NCBI RefSeq assembly: GCF_026735135.1
Contig: NZ_JAPQER010000002.1
Span: forward strand, 434,001-498,000
DNA from: Clostridium aestuarii
Lineage (GTDB): Bacteria > Bacillota > Clostridia > Clostridiales > Clostridiaceae
Length of the DNA: 64,000 bases
Reading direction: 5' to 3'
Shown here: piece by piece, positions 1 through 8,367 of the stretch
How positions within the stretch are numbered: position 1 is the first letter of the stretch
Layout: the number at the start of each line of letters is the position of its first letter
Notes under the pieces: generated by a model
The model's database searches: none
What the model was told of the DNA's origin: nothing
What the model saw: the letters and a program-made list of their open reading frames with translations, nothing else
Translations under genes and position numbers: made by a program

Positions 1-635
1 GATGTCAATTTTACTAAAAATGGTTTATCATTTTTATTTTTCTTTAATTCACATTCGATTGTCCAATATTCTTCAGATTGAAATTTATTAATTTCATCTT
101 CTTTATCACATACCATTTTTAGTGCTACTGATTGTACTCTACCAGCACTAAGTCCCCATTTTACTTTTTGCCATAAAATTGGACTTATTTTGTAACCAAC
201 CAACCTATCTAAAACCCTTCTTGCTTGTTGAGCATTAACTAAATCTATATTTATTTGTCTTGGCTGTTTTATAGCAGCCTTTACTGCACTTTTAGTTATT
301 TCGTTAAACTCAATTCTACATTTTTCATTTTCTGCTATTTTTAAAGCTTTAGTTAAATGCCAAGAAATAGCTTCTCCTTCTCTATCAGGATCGGTTGCAA
401 GGAATATCTTATCGCTTTTTTTAGCTTCTTTTCTTAAACTACTTAGTAGTTCTCCTTTACCTCTTATAGTTATATACTTAGGATTATAATCATTCTCTAT
501 ATCAACACCTAATTGGCTTTTAGGCAAATCTCTAACGTGTCCCATAGATGCTTTAACTACATAATTTTTTCCTAAATATTTACCAATAGTTTTTGCTTTA
601 GCTGGAGACTCTACTATAACTAGCTTTTGACCCAT
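1..635 (-). CDS. topA: DNA topoisomerase I, N-terminal 211 residues (runs off window)
   Basis: Type IA topoisomerase that relaxes negative supercoils. The visible part begins [20 protein letters not shown] and contains the TOPRIM domain (first ~120 residues) with the acidic [13 protein letters not shown] motif, followed by the start of the gate region with [19 protein letters not shown]. The catalytic tyrosine lies beyond the window edge, so only the N-terminal third is seen. The ATG at 635 is preceded by GGAGGGG. It is the last visible gene of the comM-dprA-topA series, a standard clostridial order, and lies 354 bp from dprA. Confidence 0.97.
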   Translation of the reverse strand, partial: MGQKLVIVESPAKAKTIGKYLGKNYVVKASMGHVRDLPKSQLGVDIENDYNPKYITIRGKGELLSSLRKEAKKSDKIFLATDPDREGEAISWHLTKALKIAENEKCRIEFNEITKSAVKAAIKQPRQINIDLVNAQQARRVLDRLVGYKISPILWQKVKWGLSAGRVQSVALKMVCDKEDEINKFQSEEYWTIECELKKNKNDKPFLVKLT

Positions 636-989
636 ATTATCCCCTCCATTAATTCTAGTTTATTTCAGTTAGTCATATTTATTCAATTTAAATTCATTTT
701 ATTTTTACTACATATTATATAATATTAATAATTTAACTAATTATAGTTGCAATTCAAATAATACCTCATTTGATAGTTTTATGTCAATCTTAGTCAATAT
801 TAAAATTTAATATATGTATATTAATAAACTATATTAAACAATTATTATATTTGTATCATTTAATAATTTATTTATGCAAATAATTTATCTAAAATTAATA
901 CTTGGGAATATTTAAAAGAAAGAGTACTATTAAATTTACATTGTAAAAGAATATCAAAAAATACAATATTTTAAAATTTAAACTTAACT
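636..989. other. AT-rich intergenic region between topA and dprA
   Basis: About 350 bases with no open frame worth calling. It is over 80 percent A+T and presumably holds the topA promoter. A weak AAATTTAA inverted repeat at about 972-998 spans the dprA stop codon and could be its terminator, but the T-tract is poor. Confidence 0.5.
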
Positions 990-2069
990 TTAAATTTTAT
1001 TATTATTTCTTACATAATAATTCCCACTTAAGCAAATTACTTGTTCTTTTAATTTAAGATCAAATAATACTTCATATAATTTTCTTATATCAATTTGAGT
1101 TAAATTGATAATTTGATCAATATGCACCGGAGTATTACCAATGTTTTCATAAACCTCTTTTTCAATACAGCTCATTTTAGAAGATATAATATGTGGTTGT
1201 TTTATATCTTGTATATTTAAAATATCATATATGTCTTTAATCTCAGTAAAAACATATGCTCCATCTTTTATTAATTTATTAGTGCCTTTACTTTGTTGTG
1301 AAAAAACATTTCCTGGTACTGCAATAACATCTTTCCCTTGATCTAATGCTGAACTTGCAGTTATCAATGAACCACTTTTTTCATTTCCTTCTATGACAAT
1401 AACCAAATCACTAAGAGCACTTATTATTCTGTTTCTTATAGGAAAGTTGTATGAAAAAGGTTTAATTCCAGGCATAAACTGTGAAATTATACATCCATTT
1501 TTAGATATATCATGGTATAAATTTAAATTTTGTTTAGGATAAACTACATCTATACCGGAACCCAAAACTGCACAAGTATACGAATTCATATTTATACATT
1601 TGGAATGTGCTAAAGTATCTATTCCTCTTGCCAATCCGCTTATTATATTGATATTATTTTTACATAAATGCTGGCAAATGAGATTAGTAACATTTGCTCC
1701 ATAATTAGTGCATTCTCTAGCCCCAACAACTGCAACATTATGCTCATAGTTTATCTTTTTTATATCCCCTTTATAAAATAGCATATATGGAGAATCTTCA
1801 TATACTTTTAGTCGTTCAGGATATAATTTATCTGTTATAACTACAGTTTTTATATCTTCATTAACTAATTTTTCTTTTATAAAATTAATTTTGTTTTTAT
1901 CCCAAGCTTTTTCTAAAGCACTAATCATTTTAGTATTAAAAATATTATCTTTTTTATTTTGTATACTATAATACCATATTTTTTCTACAGATTTAAATTT
2001 ATTTAATAATTTTAGTTTTACCATATAAGATAAATTAGCATTAGCAAACCAAAGTTCATAATCATTCAT
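990..2069 (-). CDS. dprA: DNA-processing protein DprA/Smf
   Basis: Loads RecA on incoming single-stranded DNA during transformation. The 359-residue protein has the family Rossmann fold in the middle, with VAVVGARECTNYG (~113), SGLARGIDTLAH (~143) and AVLGSGIDVVYPKQN (~165), then GNEKSGSLITASSALDQGKDV and AVPGNVFSQQSKGTNKLI. A short helical C-terminal winged-helix-like tail follows. The ATG at 2069 has AGGAGG 9 bases upstream. It lies between comM and topA, consistent with a DNA uptake and recombination cluster. Whether this strain is naturally competent cannot be judged. Confidence 0.96.
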   Translation of the reverse strand: MNDYELWFANANLSYMVKLKLLNKFKSVEKIWYYSIQNKKDNIFNTKMISALEKAWDKNKINFIKEKLVNEDIKTVVITDKLYPERLKVYEDSPYMLFYKGDIKKINYEHNVAVVGARECTNYGANVTNLICQHLCKNNINIISGLARGIDTLAHSKCINMNSYTCAVLGSGIDVVYPKQNLNLYHDISKNGCIISQFMPGIKPFSYNFPIRNRIISALSDLVIVIEGNEKSGSLITASSALDQGKDVIAVPGNVFSQQSKGTNKLIKDGAYVFTEIKDIYDILNIQDIKQPHIISSKMSCIEKEVYENIGNTPVHIDQIINLTQIDIRKLYEVLFDLKLKEQVICLSGNYYVRNNNKI

Positions 2070-2203
2070 TATTATGTCCTCCTATTTATTTGATAAATTA
2101 TTTATAATGTAGAAACTTTTCATTTATCCAGTAATTGTTAATTTATTTTGCACTTTTAAATTTAACTTTTTTGATTAAATGACATTGTTTATCAGAACAA
2201 TCT

Positions 2204-3730
2204 CTATATAAATTTTTCTGATACAAATTTTCTATATTGAAATGCTTCAATTACATCCTGCTGTTCTATTTTTTCTCTTTCGTCTAAATCAGCTATACTC
2301 CTAGCTACTTTTAATATTCTGCTATATACTCTAACACTTAACTTGAATTTATTATATATTTTCTCTAAAATCCTATTTGTTCCAGAATCTACTGAACAAT
2401 ATTTTTTAACCATTCTTTGATTCATTTGAGCATTACAATAAATATTTTCTTTTGAAAACCTTTCTTTTTGAATATTTCTAGCCGCTTCTACTGTTTTTCT
2501 TATATTCTCTGAACTTTTATTTTTAACTGGGTTTCTCAATTCTTTATATGATAAAGCATTTACACATACAAATATATCTATACGATCCAAAAGTGGACCT
2601 GATAATTTGTTTATATATCTACTTCTTTCATATTCACTACATACACATTCCTTAATATTACTTCCATAGTATCCACACGGACAAGGATTCATAGCTGCAA
2701 CTAGCATAAAATTCGCTGGATATTTTACTCTTCCATTTGCTCTGGAAATTTTTATAATTCTATCTTCCAACGGCTGCCTTAAAACCTCTAAAACTTTTTT
2801 ATTGAATTCAAGAATTTCATCTAAAAAAAGTACGCCATTATGCGCAAGAGAAATTTCTCCTGGCATAAGTTTATTACCACCACCAACTAATGATATTTTA
2901 GAACATGTATGATGAGGATTTCTAAATGGTCTTTCTTTAATTAAACCATTTACCTTATCTAAATTACCAGAAACACTATATATCTTAGTTACTTCTAATG
3001 CCTCTTCATAGCTTAACTGAGGCAAAATTGTGGGAATTCTTTTTGCTATCATGGTTTTACCACATCCAGGAGGACCAAATAATATTATATTATGACCTCC
3101 TGCAGCTGCTACCTCTATTCCTCGTTTGCAACTTTCTTGACCAACTATATCTGAAAAATCATAAATTTTATTATTAGAATTTACTTTATTATTACTTATT
3201 TTATTATTAGGTAATAAATCTCTGTATTTTAAAAATTGTACTACTTGTTTTAATTTCTGAAAAGGATACACTTTAGCTGTCTTTACAATAGTACATTCTT
3301 CTACATTATCCATAGGAACAATAAATTCTGTAATATTATTCTTAATTCCTTCAACAACAATAGGTAATGCTCCTTTCACTTTTTTTAATTCTCCTAACAA
3401 TGACAGTTCCCCTATAAATAAAAATTTATTAACATCACTAATATTTATTTGTTTAGTAGCTACAAGTATACCTACCGCTATAGGTAAATCAAATAAAGAA
3501 CCTTCTTTTTTTAAGTCCGCTGGTGCTAAATTAACAGTAATTCTTTTAATAGGAAATTCAAAACCAGAATTTATTATAGCAGCTCTTACTCTTTCTTTAG
3601 ATTCTTTAACTGAAATATCTGCTAACCCTACAATATTAAATGCTGGAAGACCATTTGATATATCTATTTCAACATTAATAAACGTTCCATTAATACCCAT
3701 AAATGTAGCTGAATTTATCTTTATAACCAC
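2204..3730 (-). CDS. comM: YifB/ComM family Mg chelatase-like AAA+ ATPase
   Basis: AAA+ helicase-like protein; ComM promotes branch migration during transformation in gamma-proteobacteria, while the clostridial homologue is less studied. The N-terminal Lon-like ChlI domain (GLPAFNIVGLADISVKESKERV) precedes the ATPase core with Walker A GPPGCGKTM and Walker B SLAHNGVLFLDEI, a Cys cluster (NPCPCGYYG...ECVC) and a C-terminal Mg chelatase domain. I choose the GTG at 3730, with AAGGTG 5 bases upstream, giving 508 residues. The longer frame to 3769 lacks a ribosome binding site. Part of the Walker B codons is repeated near 11.6 kb beside a recombinase relic. Confidence 0.95.
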   Translation of the reverse strand: MVIKINSATFMGINGTFINVEIDISNGLPAFNIVGLADISVKESKERVRAAIINSGFEFPIKRITVNLAPADLKKEGSLFDLPIAVGILVATKQINISDVNKFLFIGELSLLGELKKVKGALPIVVEGIKNNITEFIVPMDNVEECTIVKTAKVYPFQKLKQVVQFLKYRDLLPNNKISNNKVNSNNKIYDFSDIVGQESCKRGIEVAAAGGHNIILFGPPGCGKTMIAKRIPTILPQLSYEEALEVTKIYSVSGNLDKVNGLIKERPFRNPHHTCSKISLVGGGNKLMPGEISLAHNGVLFLDEILEFNKKVLEVLRQPLEDRIIKISRANGRVKYPANFMLVAAMNPCPCGYYGSNIKECVCSEYERSRYINKLSGPLLDRIDIFVCVNALSYKELRNPVKNKSSENIRKTVEAARNIQKERFSKENIYCNAQMNQRMVKKYCSVDSGTNRILEKIYNKFKLSVRVYSRILKVARSIADLDEREKIEQQDVIEAFQYRKFVSEKFI

Positions 3731-3852
3731 ATTATCACCTTGTATAATGAACAGGTAGTAAAAATTCACTATACTTTTCCTTTCATAATAGTTTTTAATA
3801 AGTATATCCAGTTTATTGAATAATATTTCTATTATATTTAAAATAATTATAA

Positions 3853-3879
3853 TAAAAAACGGAGCCTGAGGCTCCGTTT
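3853..3879 (-). terminator. Rho-independent terminator
   Basis: Stem AAACGGAGCC / GGCTCCGTTT with a TGA loop. Read on the minus strand it is followed by a run of Ts, so it ends a leftward transcript from the phage remnant before comM. Confidence 0.85.
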
Positions 3880-3889
3880 AATTAGTTCG

Positions 3890-4012
3890 TTACTTTTTAT
3901 CTAATTTTTCTTCAATTTGATTTAGTTTCATTTCAATTTCTTTAACATATAAATTTAGCATATCAATCTTACTTTCAGTTCTTTTAATGTCCTTAGGAAT
4001 TTCAAAAACAAT
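3890..4012 (-). pseudogene. 3' fragment of a coiled-coil protein, probably phage-derived
   Basis: The minus strand is open for 40 codons from 4012 to a TAA at 3890 and reads VFEIPKDIKRTESKIDM...EIEMKLNQIEEKLDKK. It has no start codon with a ribosome binding site and is preceded by a stop, so it is a 5'-truncated tail of a gene. The heptad-like charged helix resembles small phage lysis-region coiled coils, but no family can be assigned. A strong terminator follows directly, supporting a former gene end. Confidence 0.45.
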
Positions 4013-4275
4013 TTATATACTGGAAGTGTAAACGTGAGCATACAAAGTAGTAAACGCACACTTACAGTTACTTGGGATAAGTCTAGTCATAAAAGGTTAA
4101 AAATATCCTTTGTAGATCTAATTTATAATCTTCTTGAATACTGTTATTTTAGATATGTATATGGTAATTACATTAATAATAAGTTACTTATTAATTTTTA
4201 AAATCGTATAAAATATAAATATGTGGCAATAAATTAAGATAGTTATCACATATTTATTGCCAAGAATTAACTAAA
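4013..4275. other. Non-coding stretch with nested inverted repeats
   Basis: No convincing gene. The left part is unremarkable. At 4216-4261 two inverted repeats are interleaved (described separately). It lies downstream of the SHOCT-domain gene terminator and upstream of the coiled-coil relic. Confidence 0.5.
4216..4261. repeat. Interleaved pair of perfect inverted repeats (pseudoknot-like topology)
   Basis: Arm B1 TAAATATGTG (4216-4225) pairs with B2 CACATATTTA (4247-4256). Arm A1 GGCAATAAAT (4225-4234) pairs with A2 ATTTATTGCC (4252-4261). The order B1-A1-B2-A2 makes the two 10-bp helices mutually exclusive or pseudoknotted. Confidence 0.6.
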
Positions 4276-4307
4276 CAAAAACCTATGTTGTTACACCTGG
4301 GTTTTTG
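4276..4307 (-). terminator. Terminator of the SHOCT-domain gene
   Basis: CAAAAACCT pairs with GGGTTTTTG (one G-T pair) across a 14-base loop. On the minus strand it follows the stop codon at 4338 by about 30 bases. Confidence 0.55.
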
Positions 4308-4337
4308 CTGTTTTATATTATTTTTTTTATTTTGACG

Positions 4338-4766
4338 TTATATTTGAGATAAAATTTTAACTTTCTTTTCATTAAACTCTTCTTGTGATAAAATTCCTTT
4401 ATCTCTTAGTTCTCCTAACTTTTCTAACGTTTTCAGTAACTCTTCTTTGTTCTCATTAATACTAGAATTATTATAGCTTGTTTCTTTTGATTGCTGCATT
4501 TGCAAAATTCTATTTATTGCATTTCTCATTACACTTTCGCTTCCCCACGCTTTTCTATAATCGTTAGGATCTAAAATTCTACAATGACCTGTTAATTTAT
4601 TTTGTTGTAATCTCCAACCATTACATTCAATTAAATTATTCCAAAAAACTTTTCCACCCGCAGTTGACATTTCCCAATTAGGCATGTCTCCTCCTAGTAG
4701 TTCACACAATTCACCTATTAATTTAGGATTAGATACAATTAAACTAAAATTTTTAGTATTTATCAT
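4338..4766 (-). CDS. SHOCT-domain protein of unknown function
   Basis: A 142-residue protein with two parts. Residues 1 to about 95 are a compact domain beginning MINTKNFSLIVSNPKLIGEL with several Trp residues (NWEMSTAGGKVFWNNLI, NGWRLQQNK). After a Ser/Asn linker the last 30 residues match the SHOCT helix pair (LEKLGELRDKGILSQEEFNEKKVKIL), which often ends membrane or oligomerising proteins and sits in phage and plasmid genes. ATG at 4766 has GAGGAG 8 bases upstream; a GTG three codons earlier is less likely. It stands alone between the holin and a terminator, at the edge of the phage remnant. The N-terminal domain was not recognised. Confidence 0.7.
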   Translation of the reverse strand: MINTKNFSLIVSNPKLIGELCELLGGDMPNWEMSTAGGKVFWNNLIECNGWRLQQNKLTGHCRILDPNDYRKAWGSESVMRNAINRILQMQQSKETSYNNSSINENKEELLKTLEKLGELRDKGILSQEEFNEKKVKILSQI

Positions 4767-4884
4767 TTGGTACACTCCTCTTTAATAATTTTTAAATATA
4801 AATTTTCTTCTTAAATTAGCTATTTACTATTATACAATATTTACAGTATAAGTAAATCAACATATAATTTTTGATTTTGGGTAA

Positions 4885-4913
4885 AAGAAAAAGCCCTGAG
4901 CCTAAGCCCAGGG
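4885..4913 (-). terminator. Terminator after holin gene
   Basis: CCCTG / CAGGG stem with an inner GC pair, followed on the minus strand by TTTTTCTTTT. It sits 6 bases past the holin stop codon and ends the lysis module. Confidence 0.75.
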
Positions 4914-4918
4914 TAAAA

Positions 4919-5101
4919 TTATTTATCTTTCGCTGCTTGTCTTGCAGTAGATTGACCAAAATAAAATGAAATAATCATAAGAAATACTGTCATAAAATCT
5001 TTAGATTCTATATTACCTTTTATACTTAAATATGAAAACACTCCGGTTAGAACTAAAGCTATAATCTTTTTAATTTGTAACAGATTCTTTATAAATTCCA
5101 T
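4919..5101 (-). CDS. Small phage holin-like membrane protein
   Basis: A 60-residue protein starting MEFIKNLLQIKKIIALVLTG with two hydrophobic segments (about 13-29 and 38-52) and a charged tail TARQAAKDK. Size, topology and position right after an endolysin gene suggest a holin that would permeabilise the membrane to release the endolysin. The ATG at 5101 is preceded by GAGGGGG, which also encodes the end of the endolysin frame. A TTG six codons upstream is not needed. The frame is intact although its endolysin partner is broken. Confidence 0.7.
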   Translation of the reverse strand: MEFIKNLLQIKKIIALVLTGVFSYLSIKGNIESKDFMTVFLMIISFYFGQSTARQAAKDK

Positions 5102-5102
5102 A

Positions 5103-5786
5103 CTAATATTCCCCCTCAACTAGTTTCCATAGAATTTGTAGTGATTTTTCTGTTTCTGAACCGTACAATCCATCTTCTAAAACAGGTTTAGCTGTTTGTG
5201 TTACTTTGTTATACCATTTTTGCAACTCTATACAATATTTATATTTCTTACCTTGCTTTATATATGATACTAAGATTTTTATTGATTTTTCTGTATTACT
5301 GCCATAAATCTATCTTCCATAAGTGATGCTACTGTTTCAGTTGCTTTATTATAGAATTTCTGCCATTCCAAACAGTAATTAATTGAATATGTTCTCTTCT
5401 GTTTATTTTCTTTGTCATATTGATATAACTTGTATCTTTCTATCAAATTAATAAGCTGCTTTGAGTAATTAGGATCTGTAGCATACTCTGCAACTTTAAG
5501 TGCTCGTGTTTGTCCTTTGTAATCTTTTGTACTAAAAAAAATATTTTTCTGTGACATGACTACCATTTCGGTATTCTCCTGTTTTCATGTTTACAGCTTT
5601 TCCTTGCCAATTGCCTATGGCTTTTATCCCAAAGAGATTATGGTATTTTGAAGCTAAAGAACTTCTTCCCCAGCCTGACTTCAAAACAGCTTGTGCAATT
5701 GTAATTGAAGCTAATACACCATGTTTTTTCATTGAAACAATAGCTCTTGGTACTATTTTATTTATAAATTCTGTTTGTCTACTCAT
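5103..5786 (-). pseudogene. Broken phage glucosaminidase-type endolysin
   Basis: Homologous along its length to the intact glucosaminidase at 12737-13516. It starts MSRQTEFINKIVPRAIVSMK, and the GVLASITIAQA helix is conserved, but the catalytic Glu36 of the intact copy is Lys36 here (AVLKSGWG). About 35 residues after HVT are missing. Two single-base indels then break the frame: an extra T in a T8 run near 5534, and a missing base near 5300 (GAAGATAGATTTATGGC). The third piece ends TEKSLQILWKLVEGEY at 5103. The C-terminal half keeps two cell-wall-binding-like repeats ending ED(G/R)(L/F)YGS.TEKS. It cannot make an active enzyme. Confidence 0.9.
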
Positions 5787-5801
5787 AAATTTTTTCTCCT
5801 T

Positions 5802-6035
5802 TTATTTTAAAATATTATTTTGTACTACATAAAAAAAGAATCCAAGTAAACTTGTTACCCATATTCCAATGAACCATTTCATAACATTTGTTAATCCTTT
5901 GATATTATCACATAGATTCTTGTTTTCCACTCTAAATTCTCTACTATCCTGTTCAACTCTATCAAGTCTTTTATCATGATCTTTTAACGTTTCCTCATGC
6001 TCTGTTATTTTTATTTCCATCGTTTCACTATTCAT
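5802..6035 (-). CDS. XhlA-type phage hemolysin/holin-associated protein
   Basis: A 77-residue protein. The charged coiled-coil part is followed by one transmembrane segment (about 52-70, MKWFIGIWVTSLLGFFFYVV) near the C-terminus, the XhlA layout. In PBSX-type elements XhlA works with a holin and an amidase to lyse the cell. I choose ATG 6035 because GGAGGT lies 5 bases upstream; the longer frame to 6113 reads through a hairpin. It is followed by the broken endolysin and the holin, so the lysis order is preserved. Confidence 0.8.
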   Translation of the reverse strand: MNSETMEIKITEHEETLKDHDKRLDRVEQDSREFRVENKNLCDNIKGLTNVMKWFIGIWVTSLLGFFFYVVQNNILK

Positions 6036-6057
6036 GCTACACCTCCAAAGTCGTAAT

Positions 6058-6090
6058 AAAAAAGAACCTACATTAAGCAAGTTCTTTTTT
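6058..6090 (-). terminator. Hairpin upstream of xhlA
   Basis: AAAAAAGAAC / GTTCTTTTTT stem with a 13-base loop. It has A/T tracts on both sides, so it could terminate in either direction. Confidence 0.5.
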
Positions 6091-6390
6091 AAATAAAATT
6101 TCTCATTCATCAATGTTGCATATCACTAAATGAAATATAACTCTTTCTAATCTTGCATGTTGTTTTATAACCCCTCGGTAATTTTTATATAACTTACAAA
6201 ATATGGTTTAGTTTTTGCAAGTTTTTCACATTTATTTTTCAGTTTTTTTAAAAAGGGACATAAAAAATACACTTAAATTTTTAAGTGCTCTTGCTTCACA
6301 ATAGCTACCTATTGCGTCATTACTAATAATGAAAAAAGAACCTTTAAAAGGTCCAAGTATTAAAAAATATTATGTTTTTTAGAATTATAA
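6091..6390. other. Non-coding stretch between lysis genes and tail relic
   Basis: No gene is visible. It holds one terminator-like hairpin (6262-6287) and a short CAATAG/CTATTG hairpin at about 6299-6316. Confidence 0.5.
6262..6287 (-). terminator. Terminator after tail-gene relic
   Basis: CACTTAAA / TTTAAGTG, 8 bp with a 2-base loop, followed on the minus strand by TATTTTTTATG. Confidence 0.6.
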
Positions 6391-6707
6391 ATGCCCTTTA
6401 CTTGATATATAATTGCCTTGAATATTTTTCAGGCAAAACCAACTTTTAATTTTATTTACTCCATCATCATTATCAGCAACAAAGTCATTTAGCTTAGCTT
6501 GTATTTCCAGCATAGATTCTGGGGTTCCAGTATAAAATTTATAAATATTTTTAAATTTAGTTAATATATCGTCACCTTTTATACTTTTGGACTCTGTTAA
6601 AGAATAACTAAGGGTATTAGGTTCATATGTTAGTTCATTAAATTCCTTATTCTTTGAGCTTAATATATAAACCTTTAAATTATTGTTTATAGTTACCCCC
6701 CCAAATC
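6391..6707 (-). pseudogene. Phage tail-region protein, 5'-truncated
   Basis: The minus strand is open from about 6707 to a TAA at 6391 for just over 100 codons, reading VTINNNLKVYILSSKNKEFN ... SWFCLKNIQGNYISSKGHL. It has no proper start codon and is preceded by a GTTGTA-free G7 run. The stretch SMLEIQAKLNDFVADNDDGVNKIKSW looks like a small phage structural or assembly protein. It lies directly after a 29-codon XkdX-sized frame. I could not match it to a named family, so function is unknown. Confidence 0.45.
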
Positions 6708-6797
6708 TTATATTATTTCGTTTTTAATATCATCTATTGTAATAATATTATCTTTTATAAGTCTTAAAAGCTTTTTAAAATAAGTTTCATTTATCAT
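6708..6797 (-). CDS. 29-residue XkdX-like phage protein
   Basis: Short frame MINETYFKKLLRLIKDNIIT... ending DDIKNEII. XkdX-family proteins are similarly tiny, sit between tail-fibre and lysis genes and contain a helix of the type ...LIT.ee.... Its start overlaps the upstream stop codon region (TAAATG), suggesting translational coupling. Short length makes the assignment weak. Confidence 0.4.
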   Translation of the reverse strand: MINETYFKKLLRLIKDNIITIDDIKNEII

Positions 6798-6805
6798 TTA
6801 ACAAT

Positions 6806-7000
6806 TTATTCCTGCTTTAATAATAATAAATCTACTGTATTTCTTAAATTTTTAAGCTGATTTTCAAGTGGTTCAATATCTGTAAATATGAAAAATTTAC
6901 CTTCTGTAATATTCTAATGTTCAATTAAAATTTTATCTGTATTAGTTAATATAATATTTTCTTTTTCTCCTTCTGTTTGATATTCAAACTTATATTTCAT
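6806..7000 (-). pseudogene. Small phage tail-associated gene interrupted by an amber codon
   Basis: ATG 7000 has GAGGTG 7 bases upstream and the frame reads MKYKFEYQTEGEKENIILTN... It then meets a TAG at 6914-6916 (codon 29) and continues in frame (NITEGKFFIFTDIEPLENQL...LLLLKQE) to a TAA at 6806. One point mutation, for example CAG to TAG, would explain the break. The 64-codon original would fit a small tail-region protein followed by an XkdX-like gene. Confidence 0.6.
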
Positions 7001-7025
7001 ATTTAATCACCTCTTGTATATATTA

Positions 7026-7411
7026 TTTAATAACTGAACCCATTGAAGATGTATCTATACCTAGTCTTAGAGTACCTCCCCCAATAATTGAATATTGAGT
7101 ATCGCTTTTTATATATAGTTGAACTAAATCATTTTTCTTAACTGAAATATCTATTGCACTTGTAAAGATTTTATATGCATTACAAAAACCATCCTCGCCA
7201 ACTGGAGTCTCATTTACTCGTATTTGTCCATAAGCCCTTCTATTAAGATTAGGTCTTAAATCAAAAATGCTCTAACACCACCAGTTACATAAACTTTTAA
7301 TTCTGCAACTTTAATATATGCCGTCTTGCCACTCAATATATTACTTGCAGTTGCTATAGCATCCCCTGTAAAATTACCATCCACACCAAATAAATTTTCA
7401 CCTATAATCAT
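7026..7411 (-). pseudogene. Phage tail/fibre protein C-terminal relic with frameshift
   Basis: The first frame starts MIIGENLFGVDGNFTGDAIA and continues ATASNILSGKTAYIKVAELKVY, the kind of repeat seen in clostridial phage tail proteins. A base is missing in the T5 run near 7263, after GGVRAF. The next frame then gives LRPNLNRRAYGQIRVNETPV ... GGGTLRLGIDTSSMGSVIK to a TAA near 7026. There is no ribosome binding site before the first ATG, so the 5' part of the gene is lost too. It is the upstream end of the surviving phage segment. Confidence 0.65.
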
Positions 7412-7739
7412 ATTTAAACAATGAATGATTATACAATTAGTACACTTTATGATAATTTCAACTTTAGTACAGACTATTACACTATATATTATGAATTTAT
7501 ATATACATAGTAACAAATATTTTCTTTTATGATAAATATTCTATGCAAAAATGTAAGAATAATATTTTAAAAATAAATACTAAATTAGTAGAGTTACAAC
7601 ATAAATACAGAATTTAAAACAAATTAAAGATTATTTAACTAAAATATTTTCAGTGTTAAAAATAACAAGATTACATTCTAAGATTTACAAATAAATCAAA
7701 AGTATTTTTATACTTAAAGTCCTATGCGAAGGTGATATT
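7412..7739. other. AT-rich spacer between divergent accessory segments
   Basis: About 330 bases separating the minus-strand phage relic from the plus-strand RES fragment. No gene or clear hairpin was seen. It probably carries the promoter of the plus-strand gene. Confidence 0.5.
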
Positions 7740-8060
7740 ATGAAAAATAAAGAAGATGCACGCGCATTATTGAAAAATTTTAATAATAGTATAAAATATG
7801 AAAATAGATTCTTTATGGATGAACAATTTTCAAAAGACTTAAAAACCGTCATTAATTTACATAGAGATACCTATAATACTGGAAGTAGCTTATATAGAGC
7901 ACGAATAAATAATAAAGAAGAAAAAAATGCTTATGAAATATCTAAAATGAAAAGTCCCCCAATAAATAGAGTTTCTGGTGGAAGAGCCAACACTGAAGGG
8001 ATAAATACAAACCTATATACAATTACAGATATAAAGTATACTTTTCATGAAATTACTTGA
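7740..8060 (+). pseudogene. RES-domain (NAD-degrading toxin family) protein, C-terminally truncated
   Basis: The 106-residue frame has a good start (GAAGGTGAT before ATG 7740). Its second half carries RES hallmarks: LYRARI (~51), KMKSPPINRVSGGRANTEGI and the final HEI. RES toxins hydrolyse NAD+ and normally run 60-100 residues further, including a late catalytic Ser. Here the frame stops right after HEIT, so the active site is incomplete. No Xre-type antitoxin gene is adjacent. The N-terminal 50 residues may be the extension seen in longer RES proteins. I infer a dead or non-catalytic remnant. Confidence 0.65.
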
Positions 8061-8090
8061 TAGAATAAATACTATTGCTATAGAACCTCC

Positions 8091-8115
8091 AAAGTGCTAA
8101 TTAGGCACTTTTTTA
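8091..8115 (+). terminator. Terminator hairpin, AAAGTGC family copy 1
   Basis: AAAGTGC / GCACTTT stem around TAATTAG, followed by T6. It lies 31 bases past the RES fragment stop. It is a shorter relative of the hairpins at 9162, 10389 and 14318. Confidence 0.8.
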
Positions 8116-8257
8116 TTTTTCCTTTTCCATCTTTCTTTTTAAAATCTTAGGTTTTATAATAAGTTATTTCCTATACTATACCTATAATGATTTACATTTC
8201 CAATAATTGTTTAGATTTTTTGAGTATTATTTTGTATAATTGTACAAGCATTTATAG

Positions 8258-8283
8258 CTACACACTTTAAAGAAAATGTGTAG
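8258..8283. promoter_or_regulatory. Inverted repeat upstream of the 180-residue orphan
   Basis: CTACACA / TGTGTAG, 7-bp perfect arms with a 12-base spacer, about 85 bases before the start codon. It could be an operator or an RNA hairpin; nothing identifies the regulator. Confidence 0.3.
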
Positions 8284-8367
8284 TAAAGAAGATATAATGT
8301 GTTAAGACTAAATTGTAGAATATTATGAAATTAAAATCAATTTTAGAATTCAAAGGAAGTGGAATAA

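Noticed and set aside
5532..5566. Programmed frameshift at the T8 run in the endolysin
   Set aside because: A second indel, a 35-residue deletion and loss of the catalytic Glu show ordinary decay.
5587..5832. 81-codon plus-strand open frame
   Set aside because: Antisense shadow of the endolysin pseudogene; the minus strand has clear homology to the intact endolysin and this frame has none.
7412..7516. N-terminal extension of the tail relic frame (MLLCIYKFIIYSVIV...)
   Set aside because: No ribosome binding site and low-complexity hydrophobic codons from AT-rich spacer; similarity to phage tail proteins starts only at MIIGENLFG.
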